A DNA stretch of 29,904 bases from a virus. A program made the position numbers and the translations under genes. Positions 11,877 to 20,710 of this stretch are shown one piece after another. The stretch's first letter is position 1; each line of letters opens with the position of its first letter. Where the stretch lies: IMG/VR virus record IMGVR_UViG_3300021961_000427, positions 1-29,904 of that record. One strand, given 5' to 3'. The notes beneath the pieces were generated by a model, which had not been told where the DNA came from, searched no databases, and worked only from the letters and a program-made list of their open reading frames with translations.

Positions 11877-12118
11877 TTGCGCCACCATGGCTTTCGGGTT
11901 GTCATTCGGTGCATGACGATGTGATCGTCGAGCCGGTCCGACACAGTTTCAACCCTCGCAGCCGTATGGTCAACCTTCTGCTCGATCCGGTCGAGTTTCC
12001 GTGCGTTCTCGGAGTGTTCGTCAGTGTTGATCCGACGGGTTTTGCGTGACTGCCAGATCACCCCAATCAGGGCGAGAAGTCCGGTGACAGAGGCCGCGAT
12101 GATGGGTTCCCACTGCAT
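11873..12118 (-). CDS. membrane protein with coiled coil (DUF2746-like)
   Basis: An 81-aa protein from the ATG at 12118, 20 bases after the endolysin stop. Residues 5-22 (PIIAASVTGLLALIGVIW) are a single transmembrane helix. A basic QSRKTRR and a long amphipathic helix (KLDRIEQKVDHTAARVETVS and on) follow. This resembles the small DUF2746-type membrane proteins encoded next to endolysins in actinophages, thought to assist holin-based lysis. No second helix is present, so it is not a classic holin by itself. Confidence 0.72.
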   Translation of the reverse strand: MQWEPIIAASVTGLLALIGVIWQSRKTRRINTDEHSENARKLDRIEQKVDHTAARVETVSDRLDDHIVMHRMTTRKPWWRK

Positions 12119-12138
12119 GACATTCCCAGCCGATCCTG

Positions 12139-12945
12139 TTAGATCGTGGGGATGGCGTCGACGAACGCCTGCTCAGCCACCCAGATCGTCTGACCCTCGA
12201 AGACGAGGGTGTTGGCTCCGGTGGGGATGAGGAACTGTCCGCCGGAGGCTTGGGTGATGACCCAGACGACGTTGTTGAGTTGTCCGGCTGGGATGTGCCA
12301 TTTCCAACCGAGACCAGCGTCGGTGAGGTAGATCTCGCCGGTCTTGTCGCCGCGCAGTAGGTAGCGTTTCATGTCGTCGTCCTGAGGGGTCGGTGGGATG
12401 GGTGTGGGGCGGATGGCGTCGATCAGCTGCTGATCGAGGAGCTGCCGATCTGGGTTCTTGGACCAGGCGTCGGAGCGGTCCCAAGGCTGAACGTCACCGT
12501 GACAGAATAAACCAACAGTCTCGAGTGCGTCGGTGCCAATCCAACGTGACCCTGTGTTGAGGTCGATTCCGAGTTGCTGCCAGAGCTGTCGGATGGCTGC
12601 GCCGGCGTTGCGGATCATGGCTTGAGTGTTGCTGTCACCGGGATCGAGGTCGGCTGAACGGCCGGTGAGACAGATGTGCCAGGTGCGCGAGTTGTAGCCG
12701 GAGGCGGCGACGGAGAAGGTGGTGTAGTCGGGTGGCACCAGGTAGATCGTTTCTTCTGAGTCGACGATGCACGCATAGGAGCCAGGGTCGGAGCGTCTCG
12801 CGATGAATGCGGCGAGGTTGCGTGCGGTTCCTGGTCCAGTCGGACCTTCAGACGTGTGAACTCCGACTGCCCATGTGGGCGTCGAGGTTCTCGAGGGCCA
12901 GAACTGGCGTGACGCTGGTGGATTGTCCAGCAGGTAATAGCCCAT
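12139..12945 (-). CDS. endolysin, N-acetylmuramoyl-L-alanine amidase
   Basis: A 268-aa protein from the ATG at 12945 (TGATG overlap). Residues 20-180 are an amidase_2/PGRP domain: GVHTSEG with His30, TWHICLTG (His90), and FCHGDVQPWDRSD with His149 and Asp159 as likely zinc ligands. It should cut the bond between muramic acid and the stem peptide. A Pro-rich linker (PTPIPPTPQDDD) leads to a C-terminal 75-residue beta-rich domain with Trp repeats, probably for wall binding. No signal peptide is seen, so export depends on the holin. Confidence 0.9.
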   Translation of the reverse strand: MGYYLLDNPPASRQFWPSRTSTPTWAVGVHTSEGPTGPGTARNLAAFIARRSDPGSYACIVDSEETIYLVPPDYTTFSVAASGYNSRTWHICLTGRSADLDPGDSNTQAMIRNAGAAIRQLWQQLGIDLNTGSRWIGTDALETVGLFCHGDVQPWDRSDAWSKNPDRQLLDQQLIDAIRPTPIPPTPQDDDMKRYLLRGDKTGEIYLTDAGLGWKWHIPAGQLNNVVWVITQASGGQFLIPTGANTLVFEGQTIWVAEQAFVDAIPTI

Positions 12946-13592
12946 CAGACCGGCGCACCAGACGGACCGATGTCCTCAATTGAGAAGAACGCCGGATAAG
13001 TTGCGCCAGTGATTGCACGAAATTGTTGACCGGCCGAAGCAACTGCGCCTTGGACTTTGAAGTTGATTGTTCCTGTTGCAGTTGCCGTGTAGATGTGTTC
13101 GAAGTGACAAGTCGTTGTCCAACCGCTGCCGAGTAGATAGTTGGCTTGGTTGAGTTGCAGGGCGTTCGTGTTGTCATAGAAACGCAACTGACCGATCGAG
13201 GTGACGCCTGCCGGATTGTCCATGATTGCCTGCATTACAAGGCGGTAGCGGCGATTTGCGACAAGTGAAGGCGAAAGCGAGAGGCTGGTGAAATCGGCAT
13301 AGGTTGTCGAGTTGAAGGTCGGCCCGCTTGTGTTTGTAACAGGTGCAACAGCTACACCCCATGGGGCGTTCCAGCCCGGACCCTTGCGCCACGACGTTCC
13401 GTTGTAGGTGTAAAGACCTTCGGACGAGTCGTTGCTGCGAATGTAGGCGACCATCCCATCCTCAGGAGCCGTGACCGTCGCGTCACGCGCGCCAGTCGAC
13501 GCAAACGACATCACCGACTGCTCCATCAGATAGTTGTTCACATCTGAAGCTGTCAGCAATGAAGCGGTGAATTGTTTGAAACCTGACCCCAT
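12945..13592 (-). CDS. minor tail protein, putative receptor-binding
   Basis: A 215-aa protein from the ATG at 13592, behind AGGAG. The N-terminal 75 residues (FTASLLTASDVNNYLMEQSV, then APEDGMVAYIRSNDSSEGLY and YNGTSWR) match a recurring attachment region of actinophage tail-tip and appendage proteins. The C-terminal 130 residues are a beta-rich, Thr/Ser/Gly-rich domain likely exposed for binding. Located between the tail hub-like gene and endolysin, it is a good candidate for host recognition. Confidence 0.75.
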   Translation of the reverse strand: MGSGFKQFTASLLTASDVNNYLMEQSVMSFASTGARDATVTAPEDGMVAYIRSNDSSEGLYTYNGTSWRKGPGWNAPWGVAVAPVTNTSGPTFNSTTYADFTSLSLSPSLVANRRYRLVMQAIMDNPAGVTSIGQLRFYDNTNALQLNQANYLLGSGWTTTCHFEHIYTATATGTINFKVQGAVASAGQQFRAITGATYPAFFSIEDIGPSGAPV

Positions 13593-13601
13593 GGGTGTCT
13601 C

Positions 13602-15584
13602 CTAATAGCCGAGGATGTTGGTGTCGAGAACTCCGAGCGTCGCAGAGTCTAGAACGAACGGTGCATTGTCCAAGGCTGCTGTCGTGTTGAACGTCACCAC
13701 CCAGTTGTCACGCGTGATCGAATGTTTCACACCTTCGATGATGAGTGACTTTGTGATCTGTGAGCCGACGCCTTGGGGGTTGCGTTCGACGGTGATTCGA
13801 TCGCCGATGTCGAGGGTGACACACGGAGATTGGTAGGTAGTGGATTTGCGAGCGTTGACAGACAGCTGGTCGATTCGCATCTTCGGGTCTTTGTATTGAC
13901 CGAGCCGATAGATGGCTGTGTTCGCGATGTAGTAGCCGTCGTCTGCGATGAACCGGTCGATCGTCAACGATCGTTTGAAGTATTTGCCCTGGGAGCTGCT
14001 GTCAATGGCGGTGTAGGTGGTTCCGTTGGGTTGGGTGACGGTGATGTCGTTGAAGATGTAGCGGTCGTCATAGGTGAGGACGATGTCGGAGTATGCGATT
14101 TCGCCGACGCCAGGGTTGTCGGTGAAGGTCGCTTGTGAGGTGATGAAGTTGCCGGAACCTTCCGCGTTCCGGTCGATGAACCGGATTTTGCCGTCGACGG
14201 ACATGAACAGGCGACCCTGCTCGGCCGTCTCCACTTCTTTCAAAGCATCGAGGAGCCCTTTGCCGTTCATTTGAACTCCGATGACGGTGGTGTCTCCGGT
14301 GTTGAGGTCGAGACCGTCGGTCATCCAGTCGGCGGTATCGGCGAGGTAGGTTATGCGTTCGTCGGTGCGTTCTCCTTGACGTCCTTGTCCGGAGCCGGCT
14401 TCATAGTGGGAGAGGATCTGGGCGGCCGTGAGGAGTGTGCCGTTGTAGATGACGAGGTCTTGGATTGAGCCTTTGAAGTAGTTGGTGAAGTTGTTTGAGG
14501 CGGTTGCGCTTTTATTGATCGGATAACCGAGGGTCATGTAGGAGTATCCGTTGTCCACGACGTCGGAATAAGAGCCTGAGACTGTCGCCAACTGGCCGTC
14601 GACATAGAGGTTGAATGTGTTTCCAAATGAGGGGTCGGATTGATAGACAAGGGCGACGTGATGTGGTTTGCCGTCGTTGACGGTGATCTGTGCGTTCTTG
14701 GTGGTCATCGTGCTTGATGTGCCTCGATGGCCGAACTGTGCGACGACTGTGGCGTTGCCGGATGCGACGACTATTCCGCAGGCTCCTCCGTGGATGAAGT
14801 TGGCGTGGTTCCAGATGCCGTAGTTGCCGGTCGTGGATTCTGTGGTTTGAATCCACATCTCCACAGTCCATGCTGAAGAAACGGCACCGGAGACACCATC
14901 GACTCCCAAAGGGTCGACGATTTGCAGGATCTTCTGACCATCGAACGACGATGACGTGGCCGGATCGTCGACTACCAGCGGCGATCCTGGTGTGCAATAC
15001 GACTCGACACCAGCAGTCGAAGACATCCACTGCGCCGATCCTGCCGACCATGATCGAATCTCGAAAGCGTAGAAACTGCCGTTGAAGTCGGAGAGGCGAT
15101 ACCAGGACGTCGAACCCGATTCGGTGATGATCTTGTTCCAATAGGACGGCAGTTTGTATTCGTTCAATACTTTGAACGCGTCAGTAGCAGTAACCGTCAC
15201 TGTCGCTTCGTTCGGCCATGAATACGCCTGAGGCCATTGGTCGATAAACCCGAAGAAGATCGACCGGATCGTCCCACCGGACGGGGTGACACGAATACGA
15301 ATGGGGCGGAGTGGTGTGAGTTTGCCGTAATAGGTGCCGGCGGTGTTCTCCGGATCGAACAGGCGTGTCCGATTGTCGAGGAGAACCTGACATGATCCGG
15401 CCGAGTATGTGTCCAGCTCAGACGATCGGCCTCTCGAGGTTGATACCTCGCGCACATGTTCGGTCACATCAGTCCAGGTGATGGAGGACAGTGTGGAGCC
15501 GAGTGGGACAGTACCGTCGCCGGCGGTGGTGGAGAATCCGATCTCGACGGTGAGTGTCATGCCGTCGAACAGCACTTCACTCAT
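13602..15584 (-). CDS. minor tail protein with inserted LamG domain
   Basis: A 660-aa protein from the ATG at 15584, in an ATGA overlap with the tape measure stop. The outer parts look like a tail hub/baseplate protein: VTEHVREVSTSRGRSSELDT and the RIRVTP...IFFGFIDQWP strands in the first 140 residues, and GDRITVERNPQG with WVVTFNT near the end. Inserted between about 160 and 395 is a concanavalin/LamG-type jelly roll (WTVEMWIQT, HHVALVY, FNLYVDGQL, FKGSIQDLVIYNGTLLTAAQ). The LamG fold often binds sugars, so the distal tail may contact host glycans. Confidence 0.85.
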   Translation of the reverse strand: MSEVLFDGMTLTVEIGFSTTAGDGTVPLGSTLSSITWTDVTEHVREVSTSRGRSSELDTYSAGSCQVLLDNRTRLFDPENTAGTYYGKLTPLRPIRIRVTPSGGTIRSIFFGFIDQWPQAYSWPNEATVTVTATDAFKVLNEYKLPSYWNKIITESGSTSWYRLSDFNGSFYAFEIRSWSAGSAQWMSSTAGVESYCTPGSPLVVDDPATSSSFDGQKILQIVDPLGVDGVSGAVSSAWTVEMWIQTTESTTGNYGIWNHANFIHGGACGIVVASGNATVVAQFGHRGTSSTMTTKNAQITVNDGKPHHVALVYQSDPSFGNTFNLYVDGQLATVSGSYSDVVDNGYSYMTLGYPINKSATASNNFTNYFKGSIQDLVIYNGTLLTAAQILSHYEAGSGQGRQGERTDERITYLADTADWMTDGLDLNTGDTTVIGVQMNGKGLLDALKEVETAEQGRLFMSVDGKIRFIDRNAEGSGNFITSQATFTDNPGVGEIAYSDIVLTYDDRYIFNDITVTQPNGTTYTAIDSSSQGKYFKRSLTIDRFIADDGYYIANTAIYRLGQYKDPKMRIDQLSVNARKSTTYQSPCVTLDIGDRITVERNPQGVGSQITKSLIIEGVKHSITRDNWVVTFNTTAALDNAPFVLDSATLGVLDTNILGY

Positions 15585-17950
15585 GATCGCCAGCCCGAAC
15601 CGGAGCGGCGTTCATACGATGAGATCGCTTCGACAATGGTTTGTCCGATCGCTGCTTTGTCGGCGGTCGGTGCCACAGTGACGTTGATGTTGATGCTCGA
15701 GGTGGTTGTGCCACCCATGCCGCCGCCGATGTTGTTCAACATCGCCTTGCCAGTCGAGAAGGCATCCATGATGCGACCGTAACTGGAGGGGATGAAGAGT
15801 TCCGGACCTTTCTCGCCGACCACATAGGGGGTGCCCTGGTTGACGGTGCCGCCAGTCCAACGGCCTTCGAAATTGTAGGAACCGGGCGAGTAGGCAAACT
15901 CCTTCATCTTTCGGATGCGTTCGTTCACGTCTCCGATGGCGACGATGGCCTGGTATGCGTCCAGTCGGATTCGGACGACCGGATCGAGGTTGCCGACATA
16001 GATGACCGCTCCGGCTACCTCGTCGATCTTTCGTTTCAACTCCACCATCGCAGCCGACGACGGATCGACACCGGCGGCACGGAGCAGATCGAACTGTTGT
16101 TGCAGTTTCGCTGCACTCGCTGTCCCATTCGCCTGGGCTTCACCTAGTTCGGAGAGTGCGCCGAGATAGTTGAATCCGGCTTCTGCGAGTTGACGTGCCG
16201 CTGCGATCGCCTGTGGTGACTTCTCTCCGTACTGCTGAACAGCCTTGTTGTATTCCGTCTGGGCATCTTGGGTCTTGAGGACCGAGTCGTACAGGTTGAA
16301 GTAGGGGTCGACGGCTGCTCGAGCAGCGTCGGCGACCTTCTTGATGTTGTCGGCTGTTTCTTTAGAAGCAGCGGCCAATGCGGTTTCGGCTGCGGCGACA
16401 TCGCGTGTCTTGCCTTCGGCGATGCCTTTTTGGATGTTGGCTTCCTCAATCGCTGCCTGCTGCTGGTTGTAGGCGTCGATTCCGTTGTAAAGAGTTTCGA
16501 TGAGTCCGATGTCTGCGGCTTCTGTTTGCAGAAGTTGTGCGATCAGTTCGTTCTGCGCTCCACCTTGCGCGCGAATGGCGTCGATGCGTCCTTGTGCCGC
16601 TTCTGTTCCATACTCCAACTGCATCCGATAGGCGGACTCAACTTGGCTTTGATCCACCAGCGCGTCACGGTTGTCGTCGAGGACATCTGTAAACTGTGCG
16701 ACACTGATTCCGGCTTTGTTGAGATTGTCGAGTTGTTTCTTCGATTCCAGCGTTGAACGCATCACCTCGAGGGTCTGATCTGTGAGCGCGCCAGTCAGCT
16801 CATCAAACGATGGAATCAGGGCCTTGATGTCTTTTTGGATTGCGGCTTGTTCGTCGCTGTAGGACTTCCAAGCCAAGCCACCGACGATTGCGGCACCTGC
16901 TACGACCGCAAGAACCGGTCCAAGAGCTGCCAAACCTATTGAGGCTGTCGAAGCTGCTGCACCAGAAGCAGCCGTGGCCGTGTTCATCGAGGCGATTGCG
17001 CCCTGAGTGGAAACAGCGCGAGTTCCCATTTCAAGAATGGCTGTTCCGGCCTGCTTCACAGCCGAAGCGGCGAGAGTGAATCCTTCAACGAGTTTTGGTC
17101 CGACCAGCGCGACAGCGGTCAAGCCGATCAGACCGGTCTGGACTGGACCTGGAAGTGCCGAGAACGCTGTCGCAACGAGGGCGACGACTTCTTGGATCTT
17201 GGTGTAGATCGGCAGAAGGGTCTTGCCAAGATCAGCGGAAGCGTTCTTCGTCTTCGCCTGGGCGATCTGAGCCTGCCCTGCGGCTGTGTCGGCTTCGCGT
17301 GCGAACTGTCCTTGGGCGAACGCTGATTTCTCGGTGATAAGTGCGAGGGCGGCTTGGCCTTTGGCGTAGGCGGACACTGATGCTTCGGAGTCGGCCAAGC
17401 CCATCGCGACGGCTTTAGCGTTGACATCGGAGGCTTTGAGAGCGATACCGAAACGCTCGAGAGGGTCGAACTCTCCACGGAGAGCGGCACCGAGGGCGGT
17501 GACGGCTTCGTCGGTGGTTCCACCAAGAGTGGCAGCAAGATCGGCACCGGTCTGAGCGAGGAACACTGACTGCTCGGCCGCTTCCTGTGCATTCAGTCCG
17601 AAGCCTTTGAGAGACGCACCGAGTCGGCTGGTGAGAGTCCTGGCGGCTTCCTCAGACAGACCTGCCACGTCGGCGGCGTTCTTGGCGAACTCGTTGATCG
17701 GTCCGGAGGCGTCTTCGAAGACAGCAGCGGTGCCTCCGATGGCCTGCTCGAGGTTCGCAGCAGCGTCGACGAGCTGCTTGGCACCGTAGAGAACGGCTCC
17801 TCCGAAGAGGGCGGTGCGGAGGGTATCGCCGGCGGATTTAGCGTTGTCACCGAAACCGGCGAGTTTTCCTTCGGCCTTCTTGAGTTCTCTCGCGAGTTGG
17901 TCGGCGTCACCGACTACAGCGACCCGGACCTCACGCTTGTCACCTGCCAT
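15581..17950 (-). CDS. tail tape measure protein
   Basis: A 789-aa protein from the ATG at 17950, preceded by AGGA. It is long, helical, Ala/Gln-rich and lies directly after the tail chaperones, as tape measures do. The N-terminal coiled region (ADQLARELKKAEGKLAGFGD) is followed by repeated Ala-rich segments. A hydrophobic stretch at about 255-360 (LTAVALVGPKLVEG, AALGPVLAVVAGAAIVGGLA) may cross the host membrane on infection. By the usual 1.5 angstrom per residue, the tail would be about 120 nm (inference). Confidence 0.93.
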   Translation of the reverse strand: MAGDKREVRVAVVGDADQLARELKKAEGKLAGFGDNAKSAGDTLRTALFGGAVLYGAKQLVDAAANLEQAIGGTAAVFEDASGPINEFAKNAADVAGLSEEAARTLTSRLGASLKGFGLNAQEAAEQSVFLAQTGADLAATLGGTTDEAVTALGAALRGEFDPLERFGIALKASDVNAKAVAMGLADSEASVSAYAKGQAALALITEKSAFAQGQFAREADTAAGQAQIAQAKTKNASADLGKTLLPIYTKIQEVVALVATAFSALPGPVQTGLIGLTAVALVGPKLVEGFTLAASAVKQAGTAILEMGTRAVSTQGAIASMNTATAASGAAASTASIGLAALGPVLAVVAGAAIVGGLAWKSYSDEQAAIQKDIKALIPSFDELTGALTDQTLEVMRSTLESKKQLDNLNKAGISVAQFTDVLDDNRDALVDQSQVESAYRMQLEYGTEAAQGRIDAIRAQGGAQNELIAQLLQTEAADIGLIETLYNGIDAYNQQQAAIEEANIQKGIAEGKTRDVAAAETALAAASKETADNIKKVADAARAAVDPYFNLYDSVLKTQDAQTEYNKAVQQYGEKSPQAIAAARQLAEAGFNYLGALSELGEAQANGTASAAKLQQQFDLLRAAGVDPSSAAMVELKRKIDEVAGAVIYVGNLDPVVRIRLDAYQAIVAIGDVNERIRKMKEFAYSPGSYNFEGRWTGGTVNQGTPYVVGEKGPELFIPSSYGRIMDAFSTGKAMLNNIGGGMGGTTTSSININVTVAPTADKAAIGQTIVEAISSYERRSGSGWRS

Positions 17951-17959
17951 CGGTAATCC

Positions 17960-18393
17960 TCACTCGTCCCAGCGTTTAGCGTCGGAACCGTATTCGGCCG
18001 CTTCGCGGCGTCTGGTCTGCACTTCAAACATCGCGTCGAGGTAATGATCGGGTTCCTCTAACAATACGGACATCGGGATACCAGAGTCCAACGCCAACGC
18101 TGCTACAGCGAGGGTGAAGAACTCGGCGTTGTAGGGTTTGGATCCTCTTCCAACACAATCTCAACGGACTCGACAAGGTCGATCCAGTCGTCGAAACCGA
18201 TGGTGTCGGGATCGAGGCGTCGTGCCGCAATCCAGCCGTAGAACCACAGATGTTCCTGACGGATACCGTCGTCTGTGAACATCGCTGACGCTGGGAGTTT
18301 GAAGTGGCGTTCGAAGCGGATGGCGTCGGCTTTGCGGCCGGTCGGTTCGATCACTTTGCCGTCTTCGAAGGTGATCCGGTATTTAGCGAACAT
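17960..18393 (-). CDS. tail assembly chaperones (G and -1 frameshifted GT)
   Basis: The short product reads from the ATG at 18393 (AAAAGGA upstream) to TAG at 18103-18105, 96 aa. The second frame runs to TGA at 17960-17962, and a -1 shift gives exactly 145 codons (144 aa). The heptamer A AAC CCT, of X XXY YYZ form, sits at 18139-18133 within the overlap. Downstream of it, NAEFFTLAVAALALDSGIPM and the terminal KRWDE read as real protein. This is the lambda G/GT arrangement: both forms escort the tape measure and tail tube during assembly. The first part has a helical FDDWIDLVESVEIVL segment before the shift. Confidence 0.85.
18133..18139 (-). other. -1 ribosomal slippery heptamer AAACCCT
   Basis: On the minus strand the zero-frame codons AAC CCT can re-pair as AAA CCC. 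The shift joins the chaperone G frame to the downstream open frame. The total length then becomes a whole number of codons. The position, about 30 bases before the zero-frame stop, is as in other siphophages. Confidence 0.75.
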
Positions 18394-18408
18394 TGTCGGG
18401 GTTCCTTT

Positions 18409-18840
18409 TCATCGCAGAGCGGATTTGATTGCCTTGTCTACAGCCTGACCGGCGGCGATGGTCAGACTCTGTTGTGTTGCCATGATGCCAGGGTAAACGT
18501 AGCGGCCCTTCTTGATGATGGGTCGAACGATCGTCTGGTTCCTTCCCGGTCCTCGACCTTTCAAGGTTCCACCGAAGTCGAGCCATCCGAAGTACGGAGC
18601 GGCTGAGGATTTGCCACCAGCGAGAACGTAGAGCGTGTTTCCGCCGGATCGGGCTTTGACAGTGAACCTGGCTCGGTTTGACTTCGACGGTACACGTCGA
18701 AGAATGTTCGGAAGGGTGCTTTGGATGATGGCTTGTTTGAGGTCTTCGCGCAGAACTGGCACAAGGTCCGGATGCACCTGTCGAAGGTACTTCCGGACCT
18801 GTGCCAGATTGCTGACATAGATGCCAGACCCAACGGCCAT
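18409..18840 (-). CDS. HK97 gp10-like tail/neck protein
   Basis: A 143-aa protein from the ATG at 18840 (TGATG overlap with the tail tube stop); the longer frame upstream overlaps that gene. APYFGWLDFGG and IKKGRYVYPGI, in a basic mixed alpha/beta protein, are typical of the HK97 gp10-like family that helps join or complete tails. Its place after the tail tube gene rather than before it is a little unusual. Function assigned by pattern and position. Confidence 0.7.
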   Translation of the reverse strand: MAVGSGIYVSNLAQVRKYLRQVHPDLVPVLREDLKQAIIQSTLPNILRRVPSKSNRARFTVKARSGGNTLYVLAGGKSSAAPYFGWLDFGGTLKGRGPGRNQTIVRPIIKKGRYVYPGIMATQQSLTIAAGQAVDKAIKSALR

Positions 18841-19244
18841 CAGCCGTTCTTCGTCACCGTTCCGGCTGCACGCCAGGAGCCTGAGATGGTAATGGGGCCG
18901 TCGACCGGTGCGTCGACCGAGAAGTCGAAGAAGCCGGTGCCGTACCAATAGACGTTCGGAGCGTTCGTGACGTCCGGGTACAGGTAGAACTTGCGGGCGT
19001 CACCGTCGACAGCTGCGGTGTACGACTGCGCGGTGGCGTCGTCGAAGTAACCGGAGAAGCTGCCCTGAGCGTCAGGAAGGCCGGACACATACACCTTGTT
19101 GGTGTCACCGAACGAGGTGACCTCTTGGGTGTCGGTGCCGAACTCGGCTGACCACTGCTTGAGGAATGCGACGGATGAGGGAGCCGCCGCGCTGCTGGCG
19201 ATTCCGAGGTACAGGCGACCGTTGCGGCCGTGGCGACGTGCCAT
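18840..19244 (-). CDS. major tail protein (tail tube)
   Basis: A 134-aa protein from the ATG at 19244, behind AGGAG. It is a small beta-rich protein with an N-terminal GRNGRLYLGI and QEVTSFGDTNKVYVSGLPDAQGS-type segments, then KFYLYPD and YWYGTGFFDFSVDAP. SFGDTNKVYVSGLPDAQGSF is the typical short actinophage tail-tube signature. Ordered just before chaperones and tape measure. It polymerises as stacked hexamers into the tail tube and is a plausible target of the nearby glycosyltransferase. Confidence 0.82.
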   Translation of the reverse strand: MARRHGRNGRLYLGIASSAAAPSSVAFLKQWSAEFGTDTQEVTSFGDTNKVYVSGLPDAQGSFSGYFDDATAQSYTAAVDGDARKFYLYPDVTNAPNVYWYGTGFFDFSVDAPVDGPITISGSWRAAGTVTKNG

Positions 19245-19276
19245 TGGTTTCTCCTTGTGGAGTGATGGGGTCTGGG

Positions 19277-20314
19277 TTACCTGCGGCCCGTCGGGATGGT
19301 CACAAGATCGTTGTAATGCTCGAGGAGCTGCCGAACATTATTGTCGAACGTGCGAGATGATACAGCGGAACGTGCTGCCCTTGCAGCAGAGTCTCGTTCG
19401 TTCGGATGGGCGAGCCAGTAGCGGAGCAGTTCACCGAACTCTTCGGGGCTGTCGTAGGTGGGGAGCATCCACAGCAGTTCGTCGGATTCGGGGCGTGATT
19501 CTCGGAGGAAGAAGGTGCCGGTGGCGGCGAGTTCGATTTCGCGTGGACCCATCGCCCAGCCGCTGTCATGCCCTGCCATCGCTTCCTTGCGGTAAAGGTT
19601 GGCGGAGATGTGGACGGAGGAGTAGAGGTCGACGGTGGTGTCGTTGGGCAGACACCCTTCGGGATGATGAACCAGGTACTGCTGGAGGGGGGAGTCGGGG
19701 TCGAGGTTCTGCCAGTTTCCGGCGAGGGCGACTTCGATGCCGGTCCAGTCGACAGCCTCGAGGAACTCGATTCGTGAGGGGAAGGCGGTTCCGACCCATC
19801 CGAAGTCTGCTCGGAGATCGTCTGATACTGGCCGGCGATAGTGGATTTCGGGGTCGTATGCCTGGGGAACGTAGAAGGTGGCTGGCTGGGTGAGTCGGTA
19901 CTTGTCGAGGTTGGTGGGGTCGTTGATGATTGCGAGGTCGGAGCGTGCTGCGATGGGGATCTGGGAGGGGTCTTCGTAGGGTGCTTCTGTGAGAATGACT
20001 GCGATCTTGATTCCTCGATCACGGATGATGTCGAAGGTTTGAGGTGGGATGAGGAAGGCGGAGGTGATGAGGACGAGGTCGGGCCAGAAGTCGAAGCAGG
20101 CGGCTCGCAGTTGCTCTCCGACCATGCGTGCGGCGATGTGGCCTTTCTCCTGCTCCGATACTTTGCCTCGAATGGCGTTTTCGGTGAACGTGATCCGGTC
20201 CGACAGGTTGAAGTTTCGGACCTCATGGTCGGTTCGTTGCAGGGCGCGCAGCCATCCTCGGTGGACGTCTGCGACGGAGAACTCGGGGCCAGGTTCGACT
20301 GTGAGGATTCGCAC
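19277..20314 (-). CDS. CgeB-like glycosyltransferase
   Basis: A 345-aa protein starting at the GTG at 20314, directly after the TAA of the previous gene. The N-terminal half (ILTVEPGPEFSVADVHRGW, FWPDLVLITSAFLIP, IKIAVILTEAPYEDP) and the C-terminal half (GPREIELAATGTFFL, EFGELLRYWLAHPNERDSAA) give a GT-B layout with the glyco_trans_1_2/CgeB C-terminal pattern, in which the Glu of REIE contacts the nucleotide sugar. It sits alone between the tail terminator and the tail tube gene, separate from the other sugar enzymes. Tail or capsid glycosylation is inferred. Confidence 0.8.
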   Translation of the reverse strand: MRILTVEPGPEFSVADVHRGWLRALQRTDHEVRNFNLSDRITFTENAIRGKVSEQEKGHIAARMVGEQLRAACFDFWPDLVLITSAFLIPPQTFDIIRDRGIKIAVILTEAPYEDPSQIPIAARSDLAIINDPTNLDKYRLTQPATFYVPQAYDPEIHYRRPVSDDLRADFGWVGTAFPSRIEFLEAVDWTGIEVALAGNWQNLDPDSPLQQYLVHHPEGCLPNDTTVDLYSSVHISANLYRKEAMAGHDSGWAMGPREIELAATGTFFLRESRPESDELLWMLPTYDSPEEFGELLRYWLAHPNERDSAARAARSAVSSRTFDNNVRQLLEHYNDLVTIPTGRR

Positions 20315-20710
20315 TTAGCCGAGAACCTCGAGGTTCACTTCGACTCCCAGGTATTCGATGCCGCCGATGGTGAAGGTGCCGGGGTTGTTCCAGCTGGTGA
20401 CTCGGCAGGAATCACAGGAGCCACCGAGGGTGGGGTCGGCGTCGATGACATGATAGATGGAGTCGTTGCCTTGGCCGAGGAACTCGTCAAGCCGTTCCTG
20501 CCCATGCTGATCGTCGGCTCTGGTGAGCATCACCAGCACTCCGTAGGTGACGAGCATTCCGTCGTTGTAGTCGGCGTCGTAGGAGCCGGTGCCGAGGGAC
20601 ACGACCGCTGCTGGCGGCTGCACCTGCGACGGAACCCACTCGTAGATTCGAAGGTTGTTGACGTTTTGGAGGGCGTCGCCGATGCCGGCCCTGACTGATG
20701 CGAGGTTCAT
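20315..20710 (-). CDS. probable tail terminator protein
   Basis: A 131-aa protein from the ATG at 20710 (ATGA overlap with the connector gene). An N-terminal helix (ASVRAGIGDALQNV) is followed by beta strands (AAVVSLGTGSYDADY, TYGVLVMLTRADDQ) and GGIEYLGVEVNLEVLG at the end, the pattern of lambda gpU/HK97 tail-terminator and related neck proteins. The order connector, terminator, then tail tube supports it. Cys residues (GGSCDSC) near 98-102 are unusual for the family. Confidence 0.65.
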   Translation of the reverse strand: MNLASVRAGIGDALQNVNNLRIYEWVPSQVQPPAAVVSLGTGSYDADYNDGMLVTYGVLVMLTRADDQHGQERLDEFLGQGNDSIYHVIDADPTLGGSCDSCRVTSWNNPGTFTIGGIEYLGVEVNLEVLG

